This document shows positions 35,417 through 44,448 of a stretch of DNA of 64,000 nt, in pieces. Under the pieces are notes generated by a model. It saw only the letters and a list, made by a program, of their open reading frames with translations. It was not told where the DNA came from and made no database searches. Numbering within the stretch: the first letter of the stretch is position 1; every line of letters starts with the position of its first letter. The stretch spans positions 548,759 to 612,758 of the forward strand of contig NZ_JAAKGP010000002.1 of NCBI RefSeq assembly GCF_011043545.1. The letters run 5' to 3'. The stretch is from Rhodobacter sp. SGA-6-6 (lineage in GTDB: Bacteria; Pseudomonadota; Alphaproteobacteria; Rhodobacterales; Rhodobacteraceae). A program made the translations under genes and the position numbers.

Positions 35417-37180
35417 TCAGCCCGGCAGGACGAAGAACCAGTTCGCCCAGAGCACGACGCAGACCCCGGCGACCAGCGCCACATAGGGCAGGATGCCGGC
35501 CTTCCTTTGCCCCAGCTCGCCATAGGGCAGGCCGAGGTCCTCGTAGGCTTCCTTCGGGAACTTGCCGCCGTCGACGACATAGTGCCGATACCAGAACACC
35601 GGGAAGATGAACGAGGCGAAGATCAGCCCCGACCACAGCGCGTTCTCGTAGCCCCAGACCTTGGCACCGGCGCCAAGGAACAGCGCGTTGACGAAGGCGA
35701 GGCAGGTGTTCAGCCCGATCAGCCAGGTCGGCGCCTTCCAGGGCCGGTCCATATGGGCCGAATCGATCCGGTGGATCCAGCCGGCGTTCAGGTTCAGGAA
35801 GTTGAACATGATGTAGCCGACGTTCGAGATGGCAAGGACGTAGAAGTATCCGCCCGCGTCCGAGGCCAGCGCCAGCAGGACCACGTTGAAGGCGAAGTCG
35901 GTCCACATCGCGTTGCGCGGGGCACCATGACTGTTCACCTCGCCCAGATATTTGGGCAACCAGCCATCGCGCGAGCCCTGGTAGAGGGTCCGCGACGAGC
36001 CCGCCATGGCCGTCATGATCGCCAGGAACAGCGCCATGATCATCAGGATCACGAAGATCTGGGTGATGACCGGCCCGCCGCCGATCATGTTGCCGAGCGC
36101 CTCGCCGATGCCGGTGCCGTCGACGATGCCGGTGGCCAGCATGCCTTCGACCCCGTAGACGCCCTGGAAGGAGAAGGGGATCAGGAAGAAGAAGACGATG
36201 GCAAGCAGGCCGGAGTAGAAGATCGCCCGGAAGGTATCGCGCTTGGGGTCCTTCAATTCGCGGGTGTAGCAGACCGCCGTCTCGAAGCCATAGGTCGACC
36301 AGGCGGCGATATACATCCCGCCGAGGAACAGCGTCCAGCCGCCGATGTTCCACTCGCCATCGACACCCGAATAGGCTGCGGTCGGAGGCACCAGGTTGGT
36401 GACGTTCATCCAGTTGATCGCGCCGGTCAGGATCGGAACCAGACCCACCAGCAGCAGCGGGATCAGCACGATCACGGCCAGCCATTTCTGCGCGCTTGCG
36501 GTCGAGGCGATGCCCTTTTCCTGAATGAACAGGATGATCAGCATCAGCACCACGCCGATCAGGAAGGTCGAGTTGAAGTGCAGCGTGCCAAGGCCCGGAA
36601 TGTTGATCGCGGCGGCCTCGAAGCTGCGGAACCAGGGCGTCAGCGCCGAGACGGCGTCGGCGCTGGCCACGGCCTGGATCGCCTGCTCGGCAGTGGTGCC
36701 GGCATTGGCGGCCATGTAGTCCGCCACGCTTTGCGTCTCGGCGGTGTAGTTGGCCAGGTTCGCCGTCACCCAGTCCAGCACCGGCTGGCTGTCGGCCAAC
36801 GGGATCGGGAACAGCGCGTTCAGGATGTAGCCCGCGGCGATGGCGCAGCCCAGGGACAGCACCGGCGACCAGGCGAACCAGTTGCACCAGACCGACAGCG
36901 GCGCAATCAGCTTGCCGTAGCGCAGCCAGGCGGTGGCGCCGTAGACCGAGGTGCCGCCCGACTTGTTGCCGAACATCCCCGCCATCTCGGCATAGGTGAA
37001 GCTTTGCAGGAAGCCCATCACCATCGAGATCATCCAGACGAGGAAGGCCAGCTTCCCCGTGGTGCCCGCGATCCCGCCGATCGAGAACAGGACCAGCGGC
37101 GGCACACCCGCCGCGACCCAGAAGGCCCCCTTCCAGCTTAGCGCCCGGACCATCTGGCCCGAACCGGATTCCGTCGTCAT
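35417..37180 (-). CDS. APC-superfamily amine/amino acid permease
   Basis: A 587-residue membrane protein with about 12 hydrophobic segments and the APC opening LSWKGAFWVAAGVPPLVLFSIGGIAGTTGKLAFLVWMISMVMGFLQSFTYAEMAGMFGNKSGGTSVYGA. A long periplasmic-type loop at roughly residues 130-190 (ADSQPVLDWVTANLANYTAETQSVADYMAANAG...) makes it larger than the usual 450-500 residues. Located between tmm and dmmD, it is a good candidate for uptake of trimethylamine, TMAO or another methylated amine, by context only. The rest of the pathway lacks an ABC importer in this window. Confidence 0.85.
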   Translation of the reverse strand: MTTESGSGQMVRALSWKGAFWVAAGVPPLVLFSIGGIAGTTGKLAFLVWMISMVMGFLQSFTYAEMAGMFGNKSGGTSVYGATAWLRYGKLIAPLSVWCNWFAWSPVLSLGCAIAAGYILNALFPIPLADSQPVLDWVTANLANYTAETQSVADYMAANAGTTAEQAIQAVASADAVSALTPWFRSFEAAAINIPGLGTLHFNSTFLIGVVLMLIILFIQEKGIASTASAQKWLAVIVLIPLLLVGLVPILTGAINWMNVTNLVPPTAAYSGVDGEWNIGGWTLFLGGMYIAAWSTYGFETAVCYTRELKDPKRDTFRAIFYSGLLAIVFFFLIPFSFQGVYGVEGMLATGIVDGTGIGEALGNMIGGGPVITQIFVILMIMALFLAIMTAMAGSSRTLYQGSRDGWLPKYLGEVNSHGAPRNAMWTDFAFNVVLLALASDAGGYFYVLAISNVGYIMFNFLNLNAGWIHRIDSAHMDRPWKAPTWLIGLNTCLAFVNALFLGAGAKVWGYENALWSGLIFASFIFPVFWYRHYVVDGGKFPKEAYEDLGLPYGELGQRKAGILPYVALVAGVCVVLWANWFFVLPG

Positions 37181-37572
37181 ACCCTCACTCCTGTTGTGTG
37201 GCGGCCGGTTCGGCGCCCCCTGCCCCTTGGGGCCGGATCGCGCCGCCTGCCGCGCCAGTTGCAGTTTCTACGGTCGGCACACCTCTTACCGGGTGGTCCT
37301 GCCGCCCCGTCACTCCGTCATCCCGCTTCCCGTCGGGCCGGACCGCAGACGGCGCCTGCGACCCGATGTCGCAAAAGAAAGCACGCCAAAGCTCATATGG
37401 CGAGAAATATTTTAATTTGACGAAACTTTGTTTCCCGAAGGTCCGGGAAAGCCGGCGGCTGCCCGCGAAAGAGGCAGGTCCGCACGGCGGCTGAACGCAA
37501 GCGGAAGACCCGGCCGCGGTCCAGAAGGAAGGGGACGAAGACCGCCCCCTTCCGTTCGGCCCGGGAAGGGCC
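37181..37572. other. tmm-permease intergenic region
   Basis: The 392-base gap contains an AT-rich stretch near 37390-37430 (AAATATTTTAATTTGACG), the palindrome annotated at 37429-37450, and a GGAAGGGG/CCCCTTCC hairpin at 37527-37553 just after the tmm stop that may end the tmm transcript. No gene is credible: the short ORFs here lack ribosome binding sites and family likeness. Confidence 0.6.
37429..37450 (-). promoter_or_regulatory. Palindromic operator candidate upstream of the permease
   Basis: TGTTTCCCG (37429-37437) is the reverse complement of the right half of the amine-cluster motif (CGGGAAACA), and with CGGGAAA at 37444-37450 it forms a perfect 7-bp inverted repeat with a 6-base spacer. 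It lies in the AT-rich stretch about 250 bases before the permease start. Confidence 0.5.
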
Positions 37573-38916
37573 TCAGTTGCGCAGGTAGCTTTCCATCGTG
37601 TCCTCCAGCGCGTCCTTCCAGGGCGTGTGGTGGACCGGCGCCATGGTGCCGGTGATGACCGACTTGTAGGCGTTGTCGCGGAAGGTCATGATGTTCTTCT
37701 TCTTGTGGTCCTTCCACTCGAAGAAGGCCTCGCAGGCGCCGTCCACGTCGAAGCTGGGATAATCCGTCTCGGCGATCAGTTCCTTGACGTATTCGCCCTG
37801 GTAATGGATGGCGTCATGCGCGTCCTGGCCGGCATCTTCGCCCGCCACGCGGTCCTTCACGTCCTTCAGCAGCACCGCCTTGTCCTCCGGGATGGCGATC
37901 CGGCCCATGATGGCGTCGCGCACCCACCAAGCCTGGGCGTCGAACATGTTGAAGGTGAACCACTGGTCCTGCATCCCCAGGTAGAACAGCTTGGGGTTAT
38001 GCACCCAGGCCACGCCCTTGTAGAGATCCGCCGTCGCCAGCCGGTTGGCCGTCTTCAGCCGCAGGTCGTCGGGCAGGAAGGGGAAGTGGTGCTTGTAGCC
38101 GGTGCAGAGGATGATCGCATCGACCCGCTTCGAGGAGCCGTCGGCGAAATAGGCGGTATTCTCGTCCACCTTCACCAGTTGCTTCACCTCCTGCCAGTTC
38201 TCCGGCCATTTGAAGCCCATCGGCTCGTGCCGGTAGCAGGTGGTGATCGAGTTGGCGCCGTATTTCCAGCATTGCGAGCCGATGTCCTCGGCCGAGTAGG
38301 AGGCGCCCAGCAGCAGCAGGTCCTTGCCCTTGAACTCGCGCGCGTCGCGGAAGTCGTGGGCGTGCAGCACGCGGCCGTTGAAGCGGTCGAAGCCCGGGTA
38401 TTCCGGCACGTTCGGCACCGAGAAGTGGCCGGAGGCGACGATCACGTTGTCGAACTCCTCCTCATACATCCGGTCCGCCTTCAGGTCATGCGCGGTGACG
38501 GTGAAGTTGCCCTTGTCCTCGTTGTATTTCACCATGCGGATGGTGGTGCAGAAGCGGATCCAGTCGCGGACGCCGGCCTTCTTCACCCGGCCCTCGATAT
38601 AGTCGAACAGCACGGCGCGCGGCGGGTAGCTGGCGATCTGCTTGCCGAAATGTTCCTCGAAGGAATAGTCGGCGAATTCCAGCCCTTCCTTCGGCCCGTT
38701 CGACCAGAGGTAGCGATACATCGAGCAATGCACCGGCTCGCCATGCTCGTCCAGCCCGGTGCGCCAGGTGTAGTTCCACAGCCCGCCCCAGTTGGACTGT
38801 TTCTCGAAGCAGACGATCTCGGGGATCTCGGCCCCCTTGACCCTGGCAGACTGGAACGCGCGCAGCTGCGCCAGGCCCGACGGCCCCGCCCCGATGACCG
38901 CAACCCTTTTCTTCAT
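37573..38916 (-). CDS. tmm: Trimethylamine monooxygenase
   Basis: A 447-residue bacterial flavin-containing monooxygenase. It has the FAD motif [13 protein letters not shown] near residue 9, the sequence [19 protein letters not shown], the FMO-identifying segment around [29 protein letters not shown] with the NADPH-binding glycine motif, and [12 protein letters not shown]. Length and sequence match Tmm, which uses NADPH and O2 to turn trimethylamine into TMAO, the substrate of the Tdm encoded in the same region. ATG 38916 follows GGAGGTTGAG; the two-codon longer TTG start is less likely. It can also oxidise other tertiary amines and sulfides in known cases. Confidence 0.93.
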   Translation of the reverse strand: MKKRVAVIGAGPSGLAQLRAFQSARVKGAEIPEIVCFEKQSNWGGLWNYTWRTGLDEHGEPVHCSMYRYLWSNGPKEGLEFADYSFEEHFGKQIASYPPRAVLFDYIEGRVKKAGVRDWIRFCTTIRMVKYNEDKGNFTVTAHDLKADRMYEEEFDNVIVASGHFSVPNVPEYPGFDRFNGRVLHAHDFRDAREFKGKDLLLLGASYSAEDIGSQCWKYGANSITTCYRHEPMGFKWPENWQEVKQLVKVDENTAYFADGSSKRVDAIILCTGYKHHFPFLPDDLRLKTANRLATADLYKGVAWVHNPKLFYLGMQDQWFTFNMFDAQAWWVRDAIMGRIAIPEDKAVLLKDVKDRVAGEDAGQDAHDAIHYQGEYVKELIAETDYPSFDVDGACEAFFEWKDHKKKNIMTFRDNAYKSVITGTMAPVHHTPWKDALEDTMESYLRN

Positions 38917-39006
38917 TCTCAACCTCCGAGCTGTGCTTTCTCTGGCAATCCGTGTCCGTTGCCTTGGGCGAGACCGTAAGAGACAAGTTGCGCGTCTGTC
39001 AAATCT

Positions 39007-39024
39007 TCTTCCTGACGGGAAACA
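39007..39024. promoter_or_regulatory. Operator motif upstream of tmm
   Basis: TCTTCCTGACGGGAAACA, 15 of 18 positions identical to the site before mgsA. It lies 90 bases upstream of the tmm ATG, directly beside the stress-protein terminator. Confidence 0.55.
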
Positions 39025-39028
39025 GAAC

Positions 39029-39058
39029 GGCCCCGGGGAATCTGCGTTCCCCAGGGCC
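39029..39058 (-). terminator. Terminator after the universal stress protein gene
   Basis: GGCCCCGGGGAA (39029-39040) pairs with TTCCCCAGGGCC (39047-39058), one mismatch, 6-base loop, followed on the minus strand by GTTCTGTTTCCC. It lies 35 bases past the stop. Confidence 0.7.
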
Positions 39059-39093
39059 GCTCGCCTGTTCTCCGGTCGATTTCCGGCAAGGCC

Positions 39094-39507
39094 CTAGCGG
39101 GCGACGGTCACCGAGCAATGGGCCTGGCCCGCCACCTCAGCGGCGACCGAGCCGAGGACCAGCCGCTTCACGCCGCGCTTGTCGCCGGTGCCCATGACGA
39201 TGTGGTCGCAGCCGTTCTGCTCGGCAAAGGCGACGATGGCCGACCCGGCCTCGCGCGAGACGATCTCGATCGTGCCGACGTCGGTCACGCCATCGGCGCG
39301 GGCCACGGCTTCGGCATCCGCCATCAGCTTGGCGGCCTCGTCATTGGTCCAATGGTTGATCGTCGGGCCGCGCACGCCGCCATGGGCGATGTTGACCACG
39401 CAGATCGTCAGATGCGCGCCGGTCAGCTTGGCCAGTTCGGTGGCGGCGTGAAGCCCGCGCGTGGCATGGTCCGACCCGTCGGTGGGGCAGAGAATCTTCT
39501 TCGTCAT
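39094..39507 (-). CDS. Universal stress protein (UspA family)
   Basis: A 137-residue single-domain Usp: KKILCPTDGSDHATRGLHAATELAKLTGAHLTICVVNIAHGG, and the ATP-binding signature GTGDKRGVKRLVLGSVAAEVAGQAHCSVTVAR (G-2x-G-9x-G(S/T)). ATG 39507 is preceded by ACAGGAGACGGAC; the longer frame to 39555 is unlikely. It lies between tmm and gmaS and carries the cluster operator motif 22 bases before its start, suggesting it belongs to the same regulon, perhaps to cope with formaldehyde load (inference). Confidence 0.9.
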   Translation of the reverse strand: MTKKILCPTDGSDHATRGLHAATELAKLTGAHLTICVVNIAHGGVRGPTINHWTNDEAAKLMADAEAVARADGVTDVGTIEIVSREAGSAIVAFAEQNGCDHIVMGTGDKRGVKRLVLGSVAAEVAGQAHCSVTVAR

Positions 39508-39528
39508 GTCCGTCTCCTGTCGCTGCTG

Positions 39529-39546
39529 TTGACCTGTGAGGAAACA
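39529..39546. promoter_or_regulatory. Operator motif upstream of the universal stress protein gene
   Basis: TTGACCTGTGAGGAAACA matches 14 of 18 positions of the mgsA-upstream site. It lies 22 bases upstream of the ATG in the shared region with the divergent cupin gene. Confidence 0.5.
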
Positions 39547-39622
39547 AATCATCAAACTAGGGAAAATTCCTTGACGTGAGTCAAGATTTGTTCACCCGTC
39601 GGCAAGATTCCAAGAGGACGCC

Positions 39623-39985
39623 ATGAAACCCATCGCCGAAGGCGACCGCCGCGTCGCCAATATCCGCGAAGCCGACTACACGCCCTTCGTCTATCCCGAC
39701 GGGGTGGCGCTTGGCGATGCGGTGCTGCAACTGGACGACAGCCGCGCGCTCGGCGAGGGCTTCCACGTCTACCGGATGCCGGCCGGGATGCGCAGCCGCA
39801 GCCACCGCCACAACGGGCACGAGCAGTTCCTGATCCTGGAAGGGGAGCTGCACGAAAGCGACGGCACCATCCTGCGGGCGGGCGACTTGGTGTTCTACCG
39901 CGACGGGACCGAGCACAATTCGTATACGCCGCACGGCTGTCTGCTGGCCGTCCACATCCCCTCGGCCGAGACCTCGCTGGAATAG
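39623..39985 (+). CDS. Small cupin-domain protein
   Basis: A 120-residue single-domain cupin. The metal-binding first motif appears as SRSHRHNGHEQFLILEGELHESDG and the second as GDLVFYRDGTEHNSYTPHGC. It probably binds a divalent metal and a small ligand; no reaction can be assigned. Divergent from the stress-protein gene and sharing its regulatory region. AAGAGGACGCC precedes the ATG. Confidence 0.8.
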   Translation: MKPIAEGDRRVANIREADYTPFVYPDGVALGDAVLQLDDSRALGEGFHVYRMPAGMRSRSHRHNGHEQFLILEGELHESDGTILRAGDLVFYRDGTEHNSYTPHGCLLAVHIPSAETSLE

Positions 39986-40000
39986 CCCCGACATAAAAGA

Positions 40001-40030
40001 GGCCCCGGTGCGCCAGGCGCAACCGGGGCC
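40001..40030 (-). terminator. Terminator of the mgsABC-gmaS operon
   Basis: GGCCCCGGT (40001-40009) pairs with ACCGGGGCC (40022-40030), and GCGCC/GGCGC pair inside it, giving a 14-bp stem with one bulge. On the minus strand it is followed by TCTTTTATG. It may also serve the convergent cupin gene. Confidence 0.85.
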
Positions 40031-40057
40031 AGAGAACCGGGAAGGGGGACTTCCGGA

Positions 40058-41365
40058 TCAGCAGTCCAGCGTGTGCTCGATCTCCCAGGACGACATGTGC
40101 GAGACATAGCTGTCCCACTCGGCCTGCTTGGTCTTGATGTAGGCGGCGGAGAATTCCTCGCCCAGGATCGACTTCAGCGTGGTGTCCTTGTCATAGGCGC
40201 GCAGCGCATCCAGCAGGTTCAGCGGCAGCCGCGGCGCGTTCTTGATCTTGTGGCCGTCCTGATACATGTCGATGTCCAGCCGCTTGCCGGGATCGGCCTT
40301 GGTCCGCACGCCGTCCAGGCCCGCCGCCACGATCACCGCCTGCATCAGATAGGCGTTGGCCGACCCGTCGGGCAGCCGCAGCTCGATCCGGCCCTTGCCC
40401 GGCACGCGCACCAGATGGGTGCGATTGTCGCCCGACCAGGTGACGGTGTTCGGCGCCCAGGTCGACCCGGACGAGGTGCGCGGCGCGTTGATCCGCTTGT
40501 AGCTGTTCACCGTGGGGTTGGTGATCGCCGCCAGCGCCGAGGCGTGCTTCATGATCCCGCCCAGGAAGTGCTTGCCCTTCTGCGACAGGCCAAGCTCGCC
40601 TTCGGGGTCGTAGAAGGCGTTCTGCTTGCCGTCCATCGACCAGGCCGAGATATGGGCGTGCAGGCCCGAGCCGGTCAGCTTGAGGAAGGGCTTGGGCATG
40701 AAGGTCACCCGCAGCCCGTGCTTCTCGGCCACCGAGCGCAGCATGAACTTGAAGAACTGCAGCTTGTCGGCGGTCTGCAGCACGTCGTCGTATTTCCAGT
40801 TCATCTCGAACTGGCCGTTCGCATCCTCGTGGTCGCTCTGGTAGGGCTCCCAGCCGAGGTCGATCATGTAGTTCGAGACCTCGGCGATCATGTCGTAGCG
40901 GCGCATGATCGCCTGCTGGTCGTAGCAGGGCTTGGCCGCGCAGTCCCAGGGGTCCGCGACCTTGTCGCCTTCCGGCGTCAGCAGGAAGAATTCGGGCTCC
41001 ACGCCGGTCTTGACGCGAAGCCCTTCCTCGGCCGCCTGTGCGATCACCCGGCGCAGCACGTTGCGCGGCGCCTGGGAAAGCTCTTGCCCTTCCATGGTGC
41101 AGTTGGCGGCGACCCAGGCCACCTCGGGCTTCCACGGCAGCTGGATCACGCTGCTGGGGTCCGGCATCCCCAGCGTGTCGGGGTGGGCCGGGGTCACGAC
41201 GAAGCCCGCCGCGAACCCGGCGAAGCCCGCGCCGCCGGAGACCACATCGTTGATCACCTGGGCGGGGACCAGCTTCGCGCGCTGAGCCCCGGCCAGATCG
41301 GTGAAGGACACCATGAAGTATTTGACGCCCTTATCCTTTGCCCATTTGGCAAGGTCATTCGTCAT
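40058..41365 (-). CDS. gmaS: Gamma-glutamylmethylamide synthetase (glutamine synthetase-like)
   Basis: A 435-residue glutamine synthetase-fold ligase (KWAKDKGVKYFMVSFTDLAGAQRAKLVPAQ; EPYQSDHEDANGQFEMNWKYDDVLQTADK; GLHAHISAWSMDGKQNAF; APNTVTWSGDNRTHLVRVPGKGRIELRLPDGSANAYL). GmaS uses ATP to join methylamine to glutamate, the first step of the indirect methylamine route. It is named gmaS and not glnA or a glnA-III paralogue because mgsABC lie directly upstream in the same operon and mgdABCD are nearby. The start follows AGGGAG. Confidence 0.92.
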   Translation of the reverse strand: MTNDLAKWAKDKGVKYFMVSFTDLAGAQRAKLVPAQVINDVVSGGAGFAGFAAGFVVTPAHPDTLGMPDPSSVIQLPWKPEVAWVAANCTMEGQELSQAPRNVLRRVIAQAAEEGLRVKTGVEPEFFLLTPEGDKVADPWDCAAKPCYDQQAIMRRYDMIAEVSNYMIDLGWEPYQSDHEDANGQFEMNWKYDDVLQTADKLQFFKFMLRSVAEKHGLRVTFMPKPFLKLTGSGLHAHISAWSMDGKQNAFYDPEGELGLSQKGKHFLGGIMKHASALAAITNPTVNSYKRINAPRTSSGSTWAPNTVTWSGDNRTHLVRVPGKGRIELRLPDGSANAYLMQAVIVAAGLDGVRTKADPGKRLDIDMYQDGHKIKNAPRLPLNLLDALRAYDKDTTLKSILGEEFSAAYIKTKQAEWDSYVSHMSSWEIEHTLDC

Positions 41366-41396
41366 CTAAGAAACTCCCTGTCGATCTTATCGTTTT

Positions 41397-42725
41397 TCAG
41401 TAGCCGCCATTGCGGCCGGGGATCCAGCTGGTGCCCGCCAGCGGCACGCCCGCCATCGCCGCCGCCTCGATGGTCAGCGAGCAGAGGTCTTCGGGCTCCA
41501 GGTTGTGCAGGTGGTTCTTGCCGCAGGCCCGCGCGATGGTCTGCGCCTCCAGCGTCATCACCTTCAGGTAGTTCTTCAGCCGCCGCCCGCCGAGGACCGG
41601 GTCGAAGCGCTTGAACAGCTCGGGGTCCTGGGTGGTGATGCCGGCCGGGTCCTTGCCCTCGTGCCAGTCGTCATAGGCATCGGCGGTGGTCTGCAGCTTC
41701 TGGTATTCGGCTTCCAGCTTGGGATCGTTGTCGCCGAGCGCGATCAGCGCCGCGGTGCCGATGGCCACCGCATCGGCGCCGAGCGCCATCGCCTTGGCCA
41801 CGTCCGCGCCCGAGCGGATGCCGCCCGAGACGATCAGCTGCACCTTGCGGTGCATCCCCAGGTCCTGAAGCGCCTTCACCGCCTGCGGGATGCAGGCCAG
41901 GATCGGCATCCCCACGTGTTCGATGAACACGTCCTGCGTCGCCGCGGTGCCGCCCTGCATCCCGTCCAGCACCACCACGTCGGCCCCGGCCTTCACCGCC
42001 AGCGCGGTGTCGTAATAGGGCCGCGCGCCGCCGACCTTGACGTAGATCGGCTTTTCCCAGTCGGTGATCTCGCGGATCTCGTGGATCTTGATCTCCAGGT
42101 CGTCCGGCCCGGTCCAGTCCGGGTGGCGGCAGGCGGAGCGCTGGTCGATGCCCTTGGGCAGGTTGCGCATCATCGCCACGCGGTCGGAAATCTTCTGGCC
42201 CAGCAGCATCCCGCCGCCGCCGGGCTTGGCGCCCTGGCCGACCACGACCTCGATGGCGTCAGCGCGGCGCAGGTCGTCGGGGTTCATGCCGTAGCGGCTG
42301 GGAAGGTATTGATAGACCAGCGTCTTGGAATGGCCGCGCTCTTCCTCGGTCATGCCGCCGTCGCCGGTGGTGGTCGAGGTGCCGGCTTCCGAGGCGCCGC
42401 GGCCGAGGGCTTCCTTCGCCGGGCCGGACAGCGCGCCGAAGCTCATGCCGGCGATGGTGACCGGGATGTCCAGGTGGATCGGATTCTTGGCGAAGCGGGT
42501 GCCCAGCCAGACGTCGGTGGCGCATTTCTCGCGGTAGCCTTCCAGCGGATAACGCGAGATCGAGGCGCCAAGGAACAGCAGGTCATCGAAATGCGGCAGG
42601 TGGCGCTTGGTGCCGCCGCCGCGGATGTCGTAGATGCCGGAAGCCGCGGCGCGGCGGATCTCGGCGTTCACCGCCGGGGTGAAGGTGGCCGAGTAGCGGG
42701 GCGGGGTATGGGGAAAATCGCTCAT
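41397..42725 (-). CDS. mgsC: N-methylglutamate synthase, FMN/glutamate-synthase-like subunit
   Basis: A 442-residue protein homologous to the FMN-binding synthase domain of GltB (SFGALSGPAKEALGRGASEAGTSTTTGDGG; EVVVGQGAKPGGGGMLLGQK; IYVKVGGARPYYDTALAVKAGADVVVLDGMQGGT; LIVSGGIRSGADVAKAMALGADAVAIGTAALIALG). Where classical GltB has its 3Fe-4S cysteines, this protein has an acidic insert (GDNDPKLEAEY...GKDPAGITTQDP), so that cluster appears absent. With MgsA and MgsB it would convert gamma-glutamylmethylamide to N-methylglutamate. It lies between mgsB and gmaS. Confidence 0.9.
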   Translation of the reverse strand: MSDFPHTPPRYSATFTPAVNAEIRRAAASGIYDIRGGGTKRHLPHFDDLLFLGASISRYPLEGYREKCATDVWLGTRFAKNPIHLDIPVTIAGMSFGALSGPAKEALGRGASEAGTSTTTGDGGMTEEERGHSKTLVYQYLPSRYGMNPDDLRRADAIEVVVGQGAKPGGGGMLLGQKISDRVAMMRNLPKGIDQRSACRHPDWTGPDDLEIKIHEIREITDWEKPIYVKVGGARPYYDTALAVKAGADVVVLDGMQGGTAATQDVFIEHVGMPILACIPQAVKALQDLGMHRKVQLIVSGGIRSGADVAKAMALGADAVAIGTAALIALGDNDPKLEAEYQKLQTTADAYDDWHEGKDPAGITTQDPELFKRFDPVLGGRRLKNYLKVMTLEAQTIARACGKNHLHNLEPEDLCSLTIEAAAMAGVPLAGTSWIPGRNGGY

Positions 42726-42732
42726 TCTTGCC

Positions 42733-43422
42733 TCAGTACGCCGCAGCGTTGTCGATATTGAAGTTGTAGAGCTTGCGGGCCGAGCCGTAGCGGCGGAACT
42801 CTTCCGGCTTGGCCTTGCCGTCGGCCTCGCCGCGGCGGAGCAGGTCCTCGAGGATCTGGTAATGCTCGTCCCGCATCTCCTTCTCGATGCAGTCGGCGCC
42901 CAGGCTCTTGACCTTGCCGCGCACGAAGAGCCGCGCCTCGTAGAGGCTGTCGCCCAGGGCGTCGCCGGCATCGCCCAGCACCACCAGGTTGCCCGACTGC
43001 GCCATGAAGGCCGACATGTGGCCGATGCTGCCATGAACCACGATGTCGATGCCTTTCATCGACACGCCGCAGCGCGACGAGGCATTGCCCTTGATCACCA
43101 GCAGGCCGCCGCGCCCGGTGGCGCCGGCATATTGGCTGGCGTTGCCGTCGATGATGACGGTGCCGGACATCATGTTCTCGGCCACGCCGGGACCGGCGCT
43201 GCCCTTGACGCGGATCGTCGCCAGCTTGTTCATCCCGGCGCAGTAATAGCCGGTGGAGCCGCGCACGGTGATGTCGACGGGGGCGTCCACTCCGGCCGCG
43301 ATGGCATGCGCCCCTTTCGGGTTCACCACTTCCCACTTCGTCATGTTGGTCTGGCCCTTCAGGGCGTGCAGCGCGCTGTTCAGCGCCCGCAGGCCCTCTT
43401 TGCCAAGATCAAAGCTCTGCAT
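42733..43422 (-). CDS. mgsB: N-methylglutamate synthase, GXGXG-domain subunit
   Basis: A 229-residue protein like the C-terminal right-handed beta-helix (GXGXG) domain of glutamate synthase: repeated G-rich turns in ITVRGSTGYYCAGMN, IRVKGSAGPGVAENMMSG, VIIDGNASQYAGATGRGG, IDIVVHGSIGHMS and LVVLGDAGDALGDSLYEA. It has no catalytic residues and acts as a scaffold between MgsA and MgsC. ATG 43422 is the likely start; it is four bases past the mgsA stop. Confidence 0.9.
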   Translation of the reverse strand: MQSFDLGKEGLRALNSALHALKGQTNMTKWEVVNPKGAHAIAAGVDAPVDITVRGSTGYYCAGMNKLATIRVKGSAGPGVAENMMSGTVIIDGNASQYAGATGRGGLLVIKGNASSRCGVSMKGIDIVVHGSIGHMSAFMAQSGNLVVLGDAGDALGDSLYEARLFVRGKVKSLGADCIEKEMRDEHYQILEDLLRRGEADGKAKPEEFRRYGSARKLYNFNIDNAAAY

Positions 43423-43426
43423 TCTC

Positions 43427-44323
43427 TCAACGCTCCCAGAAGTAGACGGTGGCAGGCTCGGGTTCCCAGACACGGGCATCCTCGATGCCGGGCAGGTTCA
43501 CCAGCGCACGGTATTCGCTGCCGAAGGCGACATACTGGTCGGTCTCGGCCATGACGGCGGGCTTGCAGGCGATGGGGTCGCGCACCACGCCGAAACCGTT
43601 CTTGGTGCCGACGACGAAGGTGTAGAAACCGTCCAGGTCGTCCAGACCCGATTCCAGCGCCTCGCCCAGGCTTTGCCCCTCTTCCAGCTTGCGGCTGACA
43701 TAGGCGGCAGCGACCTCGGTGTCGTTCTGGGTCTCGAAGGTCTTGCCCAGCCGCACCAGCTCGCGCCGCAGGCCGTTGTGATTCGACAGGCTGCCGTTGT
43801 GCACCAGGCACTGGTCCGAGCCGGTCGAGAACGGGTGCGCGCCCATCGTGGTCACCGCCGATTCGGTCGCCATCCGGGTGTGGCCGATGCCATGGGTGCC
43901 CTTCATCTTCGCCACGTCGAAGCGCTTGACCACGTCCTTGGGCAGGCCCACTTCCTTGAAGATCTCGATGGAGTCGCCCACGCTCATCACCTTGACGCCG
44001 GGACGCAGCTTGGCCAGCGCCGAGCGCGCGGCCTGGATCTGGTCGATCGGCAACTCGATCACCGCATGGGTGCTTTTCTCAAGCAAGGTCACGGGCTTGC
44101 CGATGGCTTCCTTCAAGGCGCCGTCCAGGCCCTTGAAGTCCGACTCGGGTTGCGAGGACTGGATGGTGATCTTGCCGAGGCCGTCGCGGGCCCCGGAGTA
44201 GATGGCGATGCCGGCGGAATCGGGGCCCCGGTCGGTCATGGTGACCAGCATGTCGGTCAGCATCTCGCCCAGTTTCGGTTCCAGCTTCGGGTCCTTCAGA
44301 AAAAGTCCAACGATGCCACACAT
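43427..44323 (-). CDS. mgsA: N-methylglutamate synthase, class II amidotransferase-like subunit
   Basis: A 298-residue Ntn-type glutamine amidotransferase domain. ATG 44323 is chosen because it puts Cys in position 2 (MCGIVGLF), the catalytic nucleophile after Met removal, and AGGGAGA lies upstream; an earlier in-frame start at 44362 would bury the Cys. Other marks: GHTRMATESAVTTMGAHPFSTGSDQCLVHNGSLSNHNGLRREL and TEVAAAYVSRKLE. It should release methylamine or ammonia from gamma-glutamylmethylamide for the FMN subunit. First gene of mgsABC-gmaS, with an operator motif 75 bases upstream. Confidence 0.9.
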   Translation of the reverse strand: MCGIVGLFLKDPKLEPKLGEMLTDMLVTMTDRGPDSAGIAIYSGARDGLGKITIQSSQPESDFKGLDGALKEAIGKPVTLLEKSTHAVIELPIDQIQAARSALAKLRPGVKVMSVGDSIEIFKEVGLPKDVVKRFDVAKMKGTHGIGHTRMATESAVTTMGAHPFSTGSDQCLVHNGSLSNHNGLRRELVRLGKTFETQNDTEVAAAYVSRKLEEGQSLGEALESGLDDLDGFYTFVVGTKNGFGVVRDPIACKPAVMAETDQYVAFGSEYRALVNLPGIEDARVWEPEPATVYFWER

Positions 44324-44397
44324 GGATTCGTCTCCCTGCTGCTTTCGCCGAAACGCTAGCACCGAAGAATCGGCCTATCAACTGGGAAGAAACTTTT

Positions 44398-44415
44398 TTT
44401 ACCTGCCGGGAAACA
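44398..44415. promoter_or_regulatory. Operator motif upstream of mgsA (best match)
   Basis: TTTACCTGCCGGGAAACA, a pseudo-palindrome with half-sites TTTACC and GGGAAA around TGCC. Near-copies lie upstream of tmm, the stress protein and the XRE-cupin gene, and a partial one before tdm. Confidence 0.6.
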
Positions 44416-44448
44416 TGTGTCTGTTGCTGTCAGGAACCCCGGTTTTTG

